A DNA stretch of 64,000 bases from Gemmatimonadota bacterium (GTDB taxonomy: Bacteria > Gemmatimonadota > Gemmatimonadetes > Gemmatimonadales > Gemmatimonadaceae), in the NCBI GenBank assembly GCA_021324775.1, contig JAJPIM010000016.1:1-64000 (forward strand). Reading direction: 5' to 3'. A program made the translations under genes and the position numbers. The stretch's first letter is position 1. Each line of letters opens with the position of its first letter. Below, in pieces: positions 52,317 to 59,793 of the stretch. The notes below the pieces were generated by a model. The model worked only from the letters and a program-made list of their open reading frames with translations, ran no database searches and was not told the origin of the DNA.

Positions 52317-53084
52317 TCAGTTTGGCTTTGGTGGCGTGCCGGATGCCGGCCCGCCCTGGCACGCCACGACGAGGTGCCATGGCACACACGCCGCGATCTG
52401 ATCCCGGTGCGGGGCGCCGCCGCTGGCGACGGTGGCGCTATCGGCCATCCGATTGATCTCACTCGTAATCGCGAACCACGCGCTCTCGTTGGCGTCGTTG
52501 ACCTGATTCAGCCGGATCAGGGTTCGTAGAAATTCGTCCTGGCTGAGCCGGGATGCGCGCGCGGAATCGAACAACGCGGAGATCCGGAGCACGACCATAT
52601 GGTGCGTGCTGTCTGCTGCGTCGAGGGCTGATCGCCGCCATTCGGCGATCTCGAGCTGGGCGGCGGCGGCCGGCGAGAGGGGCGGGCCGCCGGCCGCGGA
52701 CCGAGCCGCGAGGGTGTCCGCTCGTCCCCGTGCAACTTCCGACGGGATGGCGGCCAAGTACAACTGCCGGGTGAGGGAATCTTGCGGGGTGCGGGCGCTG
52801 GCGCCTGGCCCGGCTGTCGTTTCGCGCCGGAGCCACTGCGTCGTCCACGCCATCTTCGCATACATCTGGGCTCTCCGCGACGTGCGGGTGAGCGTGGCGC
52901 CCGGTACCGGCAGCAGAGACGAGTCCTCAGATAGCGTGCGGCAGCCGGGTGGCGGGGGCGCCGACGATGCCATACTGCACGGCGAGCCCGAGGCGGTGGC
53001 AGACGACCCAGGCGGAGCAGTCTGGCCCGATACGCCGCCTGCGGAGACCAGCAGGGCGCAGAACGCGGCTCGTGCAGTCGTCAT
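52317..53084 (-). CDS. Exported hypothetical protein (255 aa)
   Basis: ATG 53084 begins a signal peptide (MTTARAAFCALLVSAGGVSG). The mature part is helical, Ala/Ser/Arg-rich, with WRRSALDAADSTHHMVVLRI and a C-terminal Cys in ACQGGPASG. No domain is recognised. It stands alone with about 220 nt to the P450 gene and 170 nt to the propeller gene. It could be a periplasmic protein of the same transcript as neither neighbour. Confidence 0.6.
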   Translation of the reverse strand: MTTARAAFCALLVSAGGVSGQTAPPGSSATASGSPCSMASSAPPPPGCRTLSEDSSLLPVPGATLTRTSRRAQMYAKMAWTTQWLRRETTAGPGASARTPQDSLTRQLYLAAIPSEVARGRADTLAARSAAGGPPLSPAAAAQLEIAEWRRSALDAADSTHHMVVLRISALFDSARASRLSQDEFLRTLIRLNQVNDANESAWFAITSEINRMADSATVASGGAPHRDQIAACVPWHLVVACQGGPASGTPPKPN

Positions 53085-53253
53085 GGCGCGCGGTGGAAAT
53101 GTCGTTCGGACGACCGAACCCTTTCCCCCATTCTATAGTGACGTGCGCGCCGCGACAAGCGTGGGCTACACGCGACGTGTTTGGGGGGATATCGAGATCC
53201 GCGATCGGCTTCGCGCCTGTAGCAATCTCAGGTTTCTGGACGCTGGATGCGTT

Positions 53254-54702
53254 CTATGGCAGACGCCAGACATCGAGGATGCCGCTCGAGGCGTGGTCGT
53301 TGGAGCTGCCTTCGGGGACCGCAATGCGGCCGTCAGCGACGATGGGGCTATTCCAGTGGCCGACGCCGGCGGCGAGTGCGGTAATCTGCGTGCCCGACGC
53401 GGGGTCATAGACGCGGAGGCCGTTGCCGCCCTGATCGTAGATGAAGAGCAGGCCACCGGCGACCACGGGGCTCGTGCCGACGTTGGAGTTGTGCCAGAGC
53501 AGCGTGAGCGTGCCGTTGCTGAACGTCCAGGCCGCGGTCGCTTCGTTGTCCGCTCCGAAAAACAGCGTGCCTCCTGTCGAGTGATAGACCGCTGGTGAGC
53601 TGACGAGAGATATCGCGTTGGGTGTCCCGGTCACCTGGGCTTCGCCACCGACGTGTGCCGTCGTGCCCGCTGTTCCGGCGACGGTGAGGATGCGGATCTT
53701 GCCGTCCTTGCCGCCCTGCGCGATGTAGCCGCCGCCCAGGAGGACCGGGGATGTGGAGCCGAGGTCCTGGTCGGTCGAGTCGAGATTGCCGGTGTTGGCG
53801 GGAGTGTAGTTGCCGAGGATGTGTGTGGCCGTGGAGTCGAGGCGAATGACGGCATCGCCCCAGTTTGTGCTGCCGTCCCACAGACCGTTGCCGGTGGCGA
53901 CATAGATGTCGCCAGTGGCGGAGTCGATGACCGCGCCGCCGCGCCCCCAGATGGCTGATCCGCTTTGGGGGCAATCCGTGGGCGCGATCATCGCCAGCTG
54001 ATCGCTACAGAGCGCGTTCCATATGTGGAGGAGCTGGCCGCTCGTGGCGTCGAGAATCGCGACGTGGCCCTGGTACGGCGGCGCGTCGCCGACATAGCCA
54101 CCTGTCGTCGCGAAGATGTGGCCGGCGAAATAATTCAGCGGCGAGGCGAGCTTCTCGCTCTGGGGGCGCGACGTGATCGCGGTGCTCCACACCATGTGTC
54201 CATCGGAGACGCCGAGCTTCTGAATATTTCCGTCGGGCGACGCCGCGTAGATGAAATCGCGGTTCGGATCGGCGACGGGCGTTGCCGTGGTGACCTGTGC
54301 CGAGCCGGCCCACGAGTCATAGTTGGTTGGCGTGTACGTCCAGAGCGTTGCGCCCGTGTTCGCATTGATCGCGACCGTCTTGCCGTAGGCCGTCGTGAGG
54401 AAGAACACATCGTGGGCGGCGCCGCCGACCTTGACGTCACTCAGATAGATGACCGACGCGTCGGCGGTCCCGGGGATCGTGACCTGCTGGCGGACCATCG
54501 ACGCGACATTGGCTGCCGTGATGCGGGTCGGCGCGGTCGAGACACTGGATCGTCCAACGTCCCAGCCGAAGCGGACCCAGTCGTGGCCTTTGGCGGTCAC
54601 ACTATCGGGGAGCTGGTGCACCGGCTGGACGGAGTTGGAGCCGCACGATGACAGTGCGGCGAAACCAACGAGAGCGGCGGCGATGCAGCACAAGCGATGC
54701 AT
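53254..54702 (-). CDS. PQQ-like beta-propeller lipoprotein
   Basis: 482 aa. Lipobox SSC after MHRLCCIAAALVGFAAL, so a lipoprotein. Seven or eight PQQ/BamB-like blades: NTGATLWTYTPT, PDGNIQKLGVSDGHMVWS, TGDIYVATGNG, GGKDGKIRILTV, DPASGTQITAL. Such proteins scaffold outer-membrane complexes or bind PQQ in quinoprotein dehydrogenases; no dehydrogenase Trp/Cys-Cys site is seen. ATG 54702 is preferred over an open frame to 54786. Confidence 0.8.
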   Translation of the reverse strand: MHRLCCIAAALVGFAALSSCGSNSVQPVHQLPDSVTAKGHDWVRFGWDVGRSSVSTAPTRITAANVASMVRQQVTIPGTADASVIYLSDVKVGGAAHDVFFLTTAYGKTVAINANTGATLWTYTPTNYDSWAGSAQVTTATPVADPNRDFIYAASPDGNIQKLGVSDGHMVWSTAITSRPQSEKLASPLNYFAGHIFATTGGYVGDAPPYQGHVAILDATSGQLLHIWNALCSDQLAMIAPTDCPQSGSAIWGRGGAVIDSATGDIYVATGNGLWDGSTNWGDAVIRLDSTATHILGNYTPANTGNLDSTDQDLGSTSPVLLGGGYIAQGGKDGKIRILTVAGTAGTTAHVGGEAQVTGTPNAISLVSSPAVYHSTGGTLFFGADNEATAAWTFSNGTLTLLWHNSNVGTSPVVAGGLLFIYDQGGNGLRVYDPASGTQITALAAGVGHWNSPIVADGRIAVPEGSSNDHASSGILDVWRLP

Positions 54703-54967
54703 GAGCACCCAGGGATTCGAGTCGTCCGGCGCGGCGCGTGCCTCCGGAGATAGCGACGAATGACCCGTCACGTCGAAACCGGGCAACCACCGCCAGCGGA
54801 TACGCTGGCGTAACCTCTTGCACCGGATAATCTACGACCAATGCCATCCGCATGTTGCGGGATGAACGGCGCGATTGGCGGGCCGGCCGCGCTGCCAGCA
54901 TCGATGGCCGCCGCATTCGTTGGGGACCGTTGCCCGTCAGTGGTTCACGCCTACCGATGCCTGTGGT

Positions 54968-56254
54968 CTACCATGGTGCGGGCGCGAACTTCTGCTGCAT
55001 CAGGGCCTTCAACTGATCATGTGGCAACGCCTGCAGGACGCGGCCGTTGTAGCCGGTCATCGTCTGGGCGGCCACGAGCGCATTGACGATGGCTTCCTCC
55101 GTGGCCTGGATCGTCGCGAGGAATAGCGGATCCATCTCGTCATTGTGCAGCATGTCGATGTGCGCCACGGGACTGGATGGGGCGCTACGAGCGCCGGGCG
55201 GATGGATCCCAATATCGTCGGCCAGGGGGTTGGCGGTGGAGAACGAGACGAAGATGTCGCCGGAGCCATCGCCAGACGTGCCGCCCACGCGGCCCAGGCC
55301 CAGCGTGGCGCGCTTGCAGAGGCGGTCGAGCTGTGTAGACACGAGCGGTGCGTTAGTGGCTACAACGATGATGATCGATCCGACATCGCGATCGGGGTCC
55401 GTGGGGAAACCCATGCCGACAGGACCGGGCGCCGTGGAGACGAGCTTGCCGACCGGAATCCCGGCGATCCGGAGCTGCGAGCGCGAGCCTGTGTTGCATT
55501 GCACCAGCACACCGACCGTGTACCCGCCCTGCTCGGTGGGAAGCACGCGGGATGCGGTGCCGGTGCCTCCTTTGAAGCCGAAGCATCGCATGCCCGTGCC
55601 GCCGCCGACATTGCCCTCGGCGACGGGGCCATTCGCGGAGGCATCGAGCGCGTGGAACGTGTCCTCGGGGTGGACGTGAAATCCGTCGACATCATTCATG
55701 CCGCCGTCGAACGTCTCGGCGACGACCGGCAGCGACCAGGGATACGTTGAGACCCCCTTGGGTTCCTGATCGGCCTGGTGTTTCACCTCCCATGCGATCA
55801 CGGCGTCGCGTACGACGCCGACGCTGTGCGTGTTGGTGATCATCACCGGGCCTTCGAGAAAACCGCCTTCAAGCAGCCATTCGGTGCCGGTCATCTCGCC
55901 GTTGCCATTCTGCGAGAAGAAGCCGGCGAACACCGGGTCCTTGTTGTTCTTGCCACGCGGAAGGACTGCGGTGACGCCGGTGCGGACGGGCCCCTGCCCT
56001 ACCACGAGCGGCGCGTTGCCGTCGCCGGAGATGAGCGTCGTGAACCCCACCTCGACGCCAGACACGTCGGTGATGGCATTGTTGGGGCCTGGCGTGCCTT
56101 CGAAGGGGACGCCCAAGTCTCGCGCGCGGACCGGCGGAGGGGCGGCGTGCGTGCGAGTGTCCGGAACCGAGATGGGACCTTGTGCCCGGGAGAGAGCGGC
56201 ACCGCTCAGCATCGCCATCGCCAACGCCAGTGCCAGCGTCACGACCGTATTCAT
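54968..56254 (-). CDS. P1-family (S58, DmpA) aminopeptidase, exported
   Basis: 428 aa with a signal peptide (NTVVTLALALAMAMLSGAALSRA). DmpA-like features: PNNAITDVSGVEVGFTTL, AVLPRGKN, and the autocleavage site FKGGTGTASRV in which Ser after Ala would be the new N-terminal nucleophile. These enzymes remove N-terminal D- or L-residues, or hydrolyse beta-aminopeptides. ATG 56254 was chosen because GGAGG lies 6 nt before it; the ATG two codons upstream sits too close to that site. Confidence 0.88.
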   Translation of the reverse strand: MNTVVTLALALAMAMLSGAALSRAQGPISVPDTRTHAAPPPVRARDLGVPFEGTPGPNNAITDVSGVEVGFTTLISGDGNAPLVVGQGPVRTGVTAVLPRGKNNKDPVFAGFFSQNGNGEMTGTEWLLEGGFLEGPVMITNTHSVGVVRDAVIAWEVKHQADQEPKGVSTYPWSLPVVAETFDGGMNDVDGFHVHPEDTFHALDASANGPVAEGNVGGGTGMRCFGFKGGTGTASRVLPTEQGGYTVGVLVQCNTGSRSQLRIAGIPVGKLVSTAPGPVGMGFPTDPDRDVGSIIIVVATNAPLVSTQLDRLCKRATLGLGRVGGTSGDGSGDIFVSFSTANPLADDIGIHPPGARSAPSSPVAHIDMLHNDEMDPLFLATIQATEEAIVNALVAAQTMTGYNGRVLQALPHDQLKALMQQKFAPAPW

Positions 56255-56347
56255 CCGCATCCTCCAGTTGTTCTCCGATCGTCCGAAAAAAAACGACGGA
56301 GACAATCTGCTGTGCTGGCGGCGGATTGGCGAATGGGATCGCGAGCG

Positions 56348-56935
56348 TTAGCGGTAGGGGAACTCCGGGTAGCGGGCAAAGAGCGACGGGTCGCAATCCG
56401 GGGCTGCGACACTGCGTTCGACCGTGACCGCATCGGTTTCCGTATCGGCGACGACGCGGATACTCAGGTCGCCAGCCGACAATACGTGAGCGGAGGTGCC
56501 GGGAGGCCAGGCAGGGTCTGTACACGTGGTCGCGGGACCGTTGCGGGTCCCGACGTCGGCGGCGATCGAATCCGCCGCCTGCCGGCTCTGGTGGCCTGCT
56601 GTCCTAAACACTCGTCCGGACACGAGAGTGCGGCCATTGCCGAGATCGTGAAAGAAGTAGCCGCGTGTGGCGCCTGTGCCGCCCACGCAAGCGAACGTGC
56701 GGAACACGACGCCTTCGGGATCCGTCGCGACATAGCCCGTGTTCAGGAACACGGTGTCGCACCTGAGCGGGGCGAAGAGGGACTTGATCGAATCCGAGGC
56801 GGCGGCGAGCGGGTCGTGCCCAGGAGCGATGTGGGCGCCGCGCGGCACGGCGCGGGTGTGGGACGCCGAATCACCGTGGGAACACGCGAGCAACACGGGG
56901 ATGATGAAGGCGATCGGCACAGCGCGGATTCGCAC
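56348..56935 (-). CDS. Hypothetical lipoprotein (195 aa)
   Basis: GTG 56935, signal with lipobox LLAC at residue 17 (IIPVLLACSHGDS). The mature part has two Cys (LRCDTVF, FACVGG, also TTCTDP) and strands such as RGYFFHDLGNGRTLVSGRV and DLSIRVVADTE. No family is recognised. GGAGAGG lies about 8 nt before the GTG. The DmpA gene ends 93 nt after it on the same strand and may be its partner. Confidence 0.65.
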   Translation of the reverse strand: MRIRAVPIAFIIPVLLACSHGDSASHTRAVPRGAHIAPGHDPLAAASDSIKSLFAPLRCDTVFLNTGYVATDPEGVVFRTFACVGGTGATRGYFFHDLGNGRTLVSGRVFRTAGHQSRQAADSIAADVGTRNGPATTCTDPAWPPGTSAHVLSAGDLSIRVVADTETDAVTVERSVAAPDCDPSLFARYPEFPYR

Positions 56936-57040
56936 GGTGGTGCCTCTCCGGAAGAGCCGTGTTGATGTAGTGACAAGGCGCCAGAATGGCTAGCCGGGTG
57001 GCCTGGTGTCAGGTCGTGGCTGCGCCGCGGCATCCGTCTT

Positions 57041-57196
57041 GGGGGCCGTTGCCCGGCAGGGCGAGCTACCGTTCTTGAACGGCCCCGCTGCGCAGACCTC
57101 AGCATCTCGGTGGCTACTACCAGGGCCGGTCGCGACCGGCCCCTACCAAGGATGAATTCGGCCGGCGACGACCGGCCGCTACCAGGGATGGATTCG
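57041..57196. repeat. Family-1 repeat, modules A+B+B
   Basis: Module A: GGGGGCCGTT (57041-57050) and AACGGCCCC (57078-57086) around an inner GCCCGGCAGGGC. Then GGTGGCTACTACCA and the perfect palindrome GGGCCGGTCGCGACCGGCCC (57123-57142) with CTACCAAGGATGAATTCG, and at once a second, diverged B module (GGCCGGCGACGACCGGCC, GCTACCAGGGATGGATTCG). The first 105 bp match the copy at 58542 closely. Confidence 0.85.
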
Positions 57197-57209
57197 TTTC
57201 TGGCAGGAA

Positions 57210-57851
57210 CTATTCAGTTCTGGTCGTGCGGTAGAGGGCTGCACCGACGGCGATCAACCATATCCCCTGGAGTAGAACGACCGCGCCGAATCCGTGTACG
57301 TCGAGGCGCACGTGTCCCGACGCCACAGCGATGAAGGTGACCGGCGCGACCACGAGTCCGTAGATCCCGGCAGCGCGGGGCAGCATGCGGGTCCGGACGA
57401 TCTGGACCGACCAGAGCGTGATGGCGATCGACGTGAGGATCGTGTAGATCCTGGCGAAGCCCTGGTTCACGATGCCGCTGTACGTGGCGAATCCTTCCCA
57501 TTGCGTGGCGGACTGCGGCTGTTCGACGATCTTCTGGAGAATCGGGATTGCAACAAGGCCGCTGAGGGTTGCCGCGCTCACGATGGCGACGAGCGCGAAT
57601 CCGTATATCGCGAGTGCGGACATGGCGAGGCGGTTGGGCGAGTCGATGTACCGGGCCAGAACCAGGGCACCGAGGAATGCGAAGGGTACGGTGATAATCG
57701 CGACGATGTGTACGGCCTCGCCGAGCGCCGCGATCATGGTGAATGTGCCCGGAGCGAGGAGTTCGTGGCTCGTCGGGTGGACGGCCATGACCATGATCCC
57801 GGCAACGGCGGCGGCGATCATCGCGGCGCCACCCAGTCGTGTGTCAGTCAT
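57210..57851 (-). CDS. Six-helix membrane protein, unknown
   Basis: 213 aa with six hydrophobic helices (for example GGAAMIAAAVAGIMVMAV, AVHIVAIITVPFAFLGALVLA, GIYGLVVAPVTFIAVASG). No charged transport motif or catalytic residue is seen. It is divergent from a TetR regulator gene (64 nt), its likely regulator, as in many small-molecule efflux or resistance pairs. Family is not recognised. Confidence 0.72.
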   Translation of the reverse strand: MTDTRLGGAAMIAAAVAGIMVMAVHPTSHELLAPGTFTMIAALGEAVHIVAIITVPFAFLGALVLARYIDSPNRLAMSALAIYGFALVAIVSAATLSGLVAIPILQKIVEQPQSATQWEGFATYSGIVNQGFARIYTILTSIAITLWSVQIVRTRMLPRAAGIYGLVVAPVTFIAVASGHVRLDVHGFGAVVLLQGIWLIAVGAALYRTTRTE

Positions 57852-57915
57852 GCGTTAATACGTAGATTCAGGACGCGTGGCTGTCGACGGGGGCCGCCGA
57901 ACAAAGCGGGGTGAT

Positions 57916-58500
57916 ATGTCCGGAAAATCCCAATCGCGCGGCCGTCCGTCCGATCCTCGGCCAGAGCGAACGCGTGACCGGCTGGGCAGCGCGATGTGGG
58001 CGTTGTTTCAGGAGAAGCCGTTCGACGCCATCACCGTGCAGGAGCTGCTCGACCGTGCGGGCGTGGCGCGGTCGACGTTCTACAGTTATTTCCGCGACAA
58101 GAACGACCTGTTCGTCAGCGACCTGGACGAGTTTCTGGAGCGGATCGCGACGGTGTTGGTGGGACGGGCCGATGCTGGGGACCGCGTCGTCCCGGTGCGT
58201 GAGTTGTTCGGCCATGTCGGCGAGTCACGAAAATTGTATGTCACGTTCGTGGCATCGGGCCGCATCCACGAGTTCTTCGATCTCTCGCGCGCGCATTTCA
58301 CGCGAGGGATCGAGGCGCGGCTGGCAGAACTGCCGCGGGGTGCCAAGCTAACGCACCAGCAGCGAACGGCGCTGGCGCACGCGTTTGCCGGGGCGTTGGT
58401 GTCACTGCTGTCGTGGTGGATCGACGGCGGGTGTGTGATGACGCCGGCGGCGATGGACGAGTTATTTCACGCGATGGTGTGGTCGGCGGTGGGCACGTAG
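57916..58500 (+). CDS. TetR/AcrR-family regulator
   Basis: 194 aa with the TetR DNA-binding domain (about 15-65: TRDRLGSAMWALFQEKPFDAITVQELLDRAGVARSTFYSYF) and an all-helical ligand domain. ATG 57916 has GGGGTG upstream; a GTG at 57877 is less likely. It is divergent from the membrane protein gene, which it should repress from the shared 64-nt region. Family-1 repeats lie on both sides of this gene pair. Confidence 0.92.
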   Translation: MSGKSQSRGRPSDPRPERTRDRLGSAMWALFQEKPFDAITVQELLDRAGVARSTFYSYFRDKNDLFVSDLDEFLERIATVLVGRADAGDRVVPVRELFGHVGESRKLYVTFVASGRIHEFFDLSRAHFTRGIEARLAELPRGAKLTHQQRTALAHAFAGALVSLLSWWIDGGCVMTPAAMDELFHAMVWSAVGT

Positions 58501-58541
58501 ACGTTCGCGAGTCCAAACGACGCCGGACGCCGCATCGGTTA

Positions 58542-58646
58542 GGGGCCGTTGCCCGACAGGGCGACCTACGGTTTTCCGAACGCCCCGCTGCTTAGGGGCT
58601 GCGCCATTCTTGGTGGCTACTACCAGGGCCGGTCGCGACCGGCCCC
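58542..58646. repeat. Family-1 repeat, modules A+B
   Basis: GGGGCCGTT (58542-58550), inner GCCCGACAGGGC, CGTTTTC-like middle and GAACGCCCC, then GGTGGCTACTACCA and the perfect palindrome GGGCCGGTCGCGACCGGCCC (58626-58645) with CCTACT. A close match to 57041-57143 in the same orientation. Confidence 0.85.
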
Positions 58647-58649
58647 TAC

Positions 58650-58694
58650 TAGCCAGACTAGCCAGACTAGCTAGATTGGCTAGATCAGCCAGAT
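58650..58694. repeat. Five imperfect 9-bp tandem repeats
   Basis: TAGCCAGAC, TAGCCAGAC, TAGCTAGAT, TGGCTAGAT, CAGCCAGAT: 45 bp in five 9-bp steps, directly behind the family-1 repeat and before the toxin-antitoxin operator. Confidence 0.8.
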
Positions 58695-58714
58695 TTGGCC
58701 CAAATACCCTGGTA

Positions 58715-58730
58715 ACTATCGTGAAATAGT
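58715..58730. promoter_or_regulatory. Inverted repeat upstream of phd-vapC
   Basis: ACTAT, spacer CGTGAA, ATAGT: perfect 5-bp arms in an AT-rich patch, 36 nt before the antitoxin ATG. It is the likely autoregulatory site of the toxin-antitoxin pair. Confidence 0.5.
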
Positions 58731-58766
58731 ATATGCCGGTCGACCGAGGCTGAAATGGGAGGCCTA

Positions 58767-59033
58767 ATGACCTCGTGGACGCTCGAGAAAGCCAAGAATC
58801 AGTTCTCAGAGGTCGTCCGGCGTGCCTTGGCCCACGAGCCTCAAATGGTTACGCGGGGGCGCCGGGATGCGGTCGTCGTGCTCGCCAGAGAGGACTATGA
58901 GCGACTGATTGCCCCCGGGGATCTGGTGGAATTCCTGCGGCATTCTCCCGTTGCCGAGGCAATTGCCGCCGGGGAGCTGCCGGAGGACGCATTCGAGCGC
59001 AGGAAGGATCTGCCGCGAAAGCTCGATCTCTAG
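58767..59033 (+). CDS. Phd/YefM-type antitoxin
   Basis: 88 aa: MTSWTLEKAKNQFSEVVRRA, then QMVTRGRRDAVVVLAREDYERL, the Phd/YefM fold that binds DNA at its N-terminus and the toxin at its C-terminus (PEDAFERRKDLPRKLDL). GGAGG lies 6 nt before ATG 58767; an ATG four codons upstream is less well placed. The VapC toxin gene starts 56 nt later. It probably represses the pair at the inverted repeat at 58715. Confidence 0.92.
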   Translation: MTSWTLEKAKNQFSEVVRRALAHEPQMVTRGRRDAVVVLAREDYERLIAPGDLVEFLRHSPVAEAIAAGELPEDAFERRKDLPRKLDL

Positions 59034-59089
59034 GCTGGCCGACGACAGCAGACTGCCAATGATCTCTTAATCAGAAAGGCTACGCCGCG

Positions 59090-59509
59090 ATGCGCTTCCT
59101 GCTCGACACGAACATCCTCTCCGAGGCATTCAAGCGCTCGCCTCAACCTCGGGTACTGACGTGGCTTTCTCAGCAGATGCAGCTCGATCTCTACATCAGC
59201 GTGCTGACGATTGGCGAATTGACGATGGGATTTGAACTCGCGATGCCGGGTACCCGGAGAGATGCGCTTCAACTGTGGGCCACACAGGAATTGCCACGGC
59301 GATTTGCCGGCCGGCTCCTGCCGATCACAGAAGCGGTAGCGCACGAGTGGGGCCGCATGTCCGCACAGGGACGGGCAACTGGAAGAGAGTTACCGGTCGT
59401 TGACGGCCTTCTACTCGCGACCGCGCGTACACACGATCTCACCTTCGTGACACGCAACGAGCGTGATTGCGCCGATCGGGACGTGCGAATCCTCAATCCC
59501 TGGCGCTAA
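59090..59509 (+). CDS. vapC: VapC/FitB-type PIN-domain toxin
   Basis: 139 aa PIN ribonuclease. Acidic metal site: Asp6 (FLLDTNILS), Glu43 (TIGELTMG), Asp105 (LPVVDGLLLATA) and Asp126 (VTRNERDC). Such toxins cut initiator tRNA or rRNA when the antitoxin is lost. The pairing with a Phd-type antitoxin, not AbrB- or RHH-type, is typical of the FitB-like group. Starts with ATG. Confidence 0.93.
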   Translation: MRFLLDTNILSEAFKRSPQPRVLTWLSQQMQLDLYISVLTIGELTMGFELAMPGTRRDALQLWATQELPRRFAGRLLPITEAVAHEWGRMSAQGRATGRELPVVDGLLLATARTHDLTFVTRNERDCADRDVRILNPWR

Positions 59510-59793
59510 GCGCGAGCCTTGCGCGCCTTCCCGGACCTTGCAGGCGGGATCAGGCCCGCTCGAGCATCACGAACCCCTGCCCTGCGGCCGGCGCCCACGC
59601 AAGCGCGGATAGAGATTGAGGCCTCATGCGCAACGTGGCGACAGCCGTAGTTGCCTGACTCAATGTCAAATGACAGGGACGTTGCGCTGTTGCTTTTGTT
59701 CACTGCGGTTTAGCGTGTGCATTGAGAACGATGAGGCGCTTACAGGATCGCTTACAGGATCCGATGACGTGATCGCGGCGCGAGGAGCTACTT
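59510..59793. other. 284-nt region before the alkylsulfatase
   Basis: No gene is seen. It contains GCTTACAGGATCGCTTACAG, a tandem of GCTTACAGGATC and its partial copy near 59740-59765, close to the alkylsulfatase start. GGAG lies 8 nt before that ATG. Confidence 0.4.

Noticed and set aside
38570-58646. Family-1 repeats as transposon ends with a transposase
   Set aside because: No transposase or its remains is present, and the copies have no fixed distance or target duplication that I can see.
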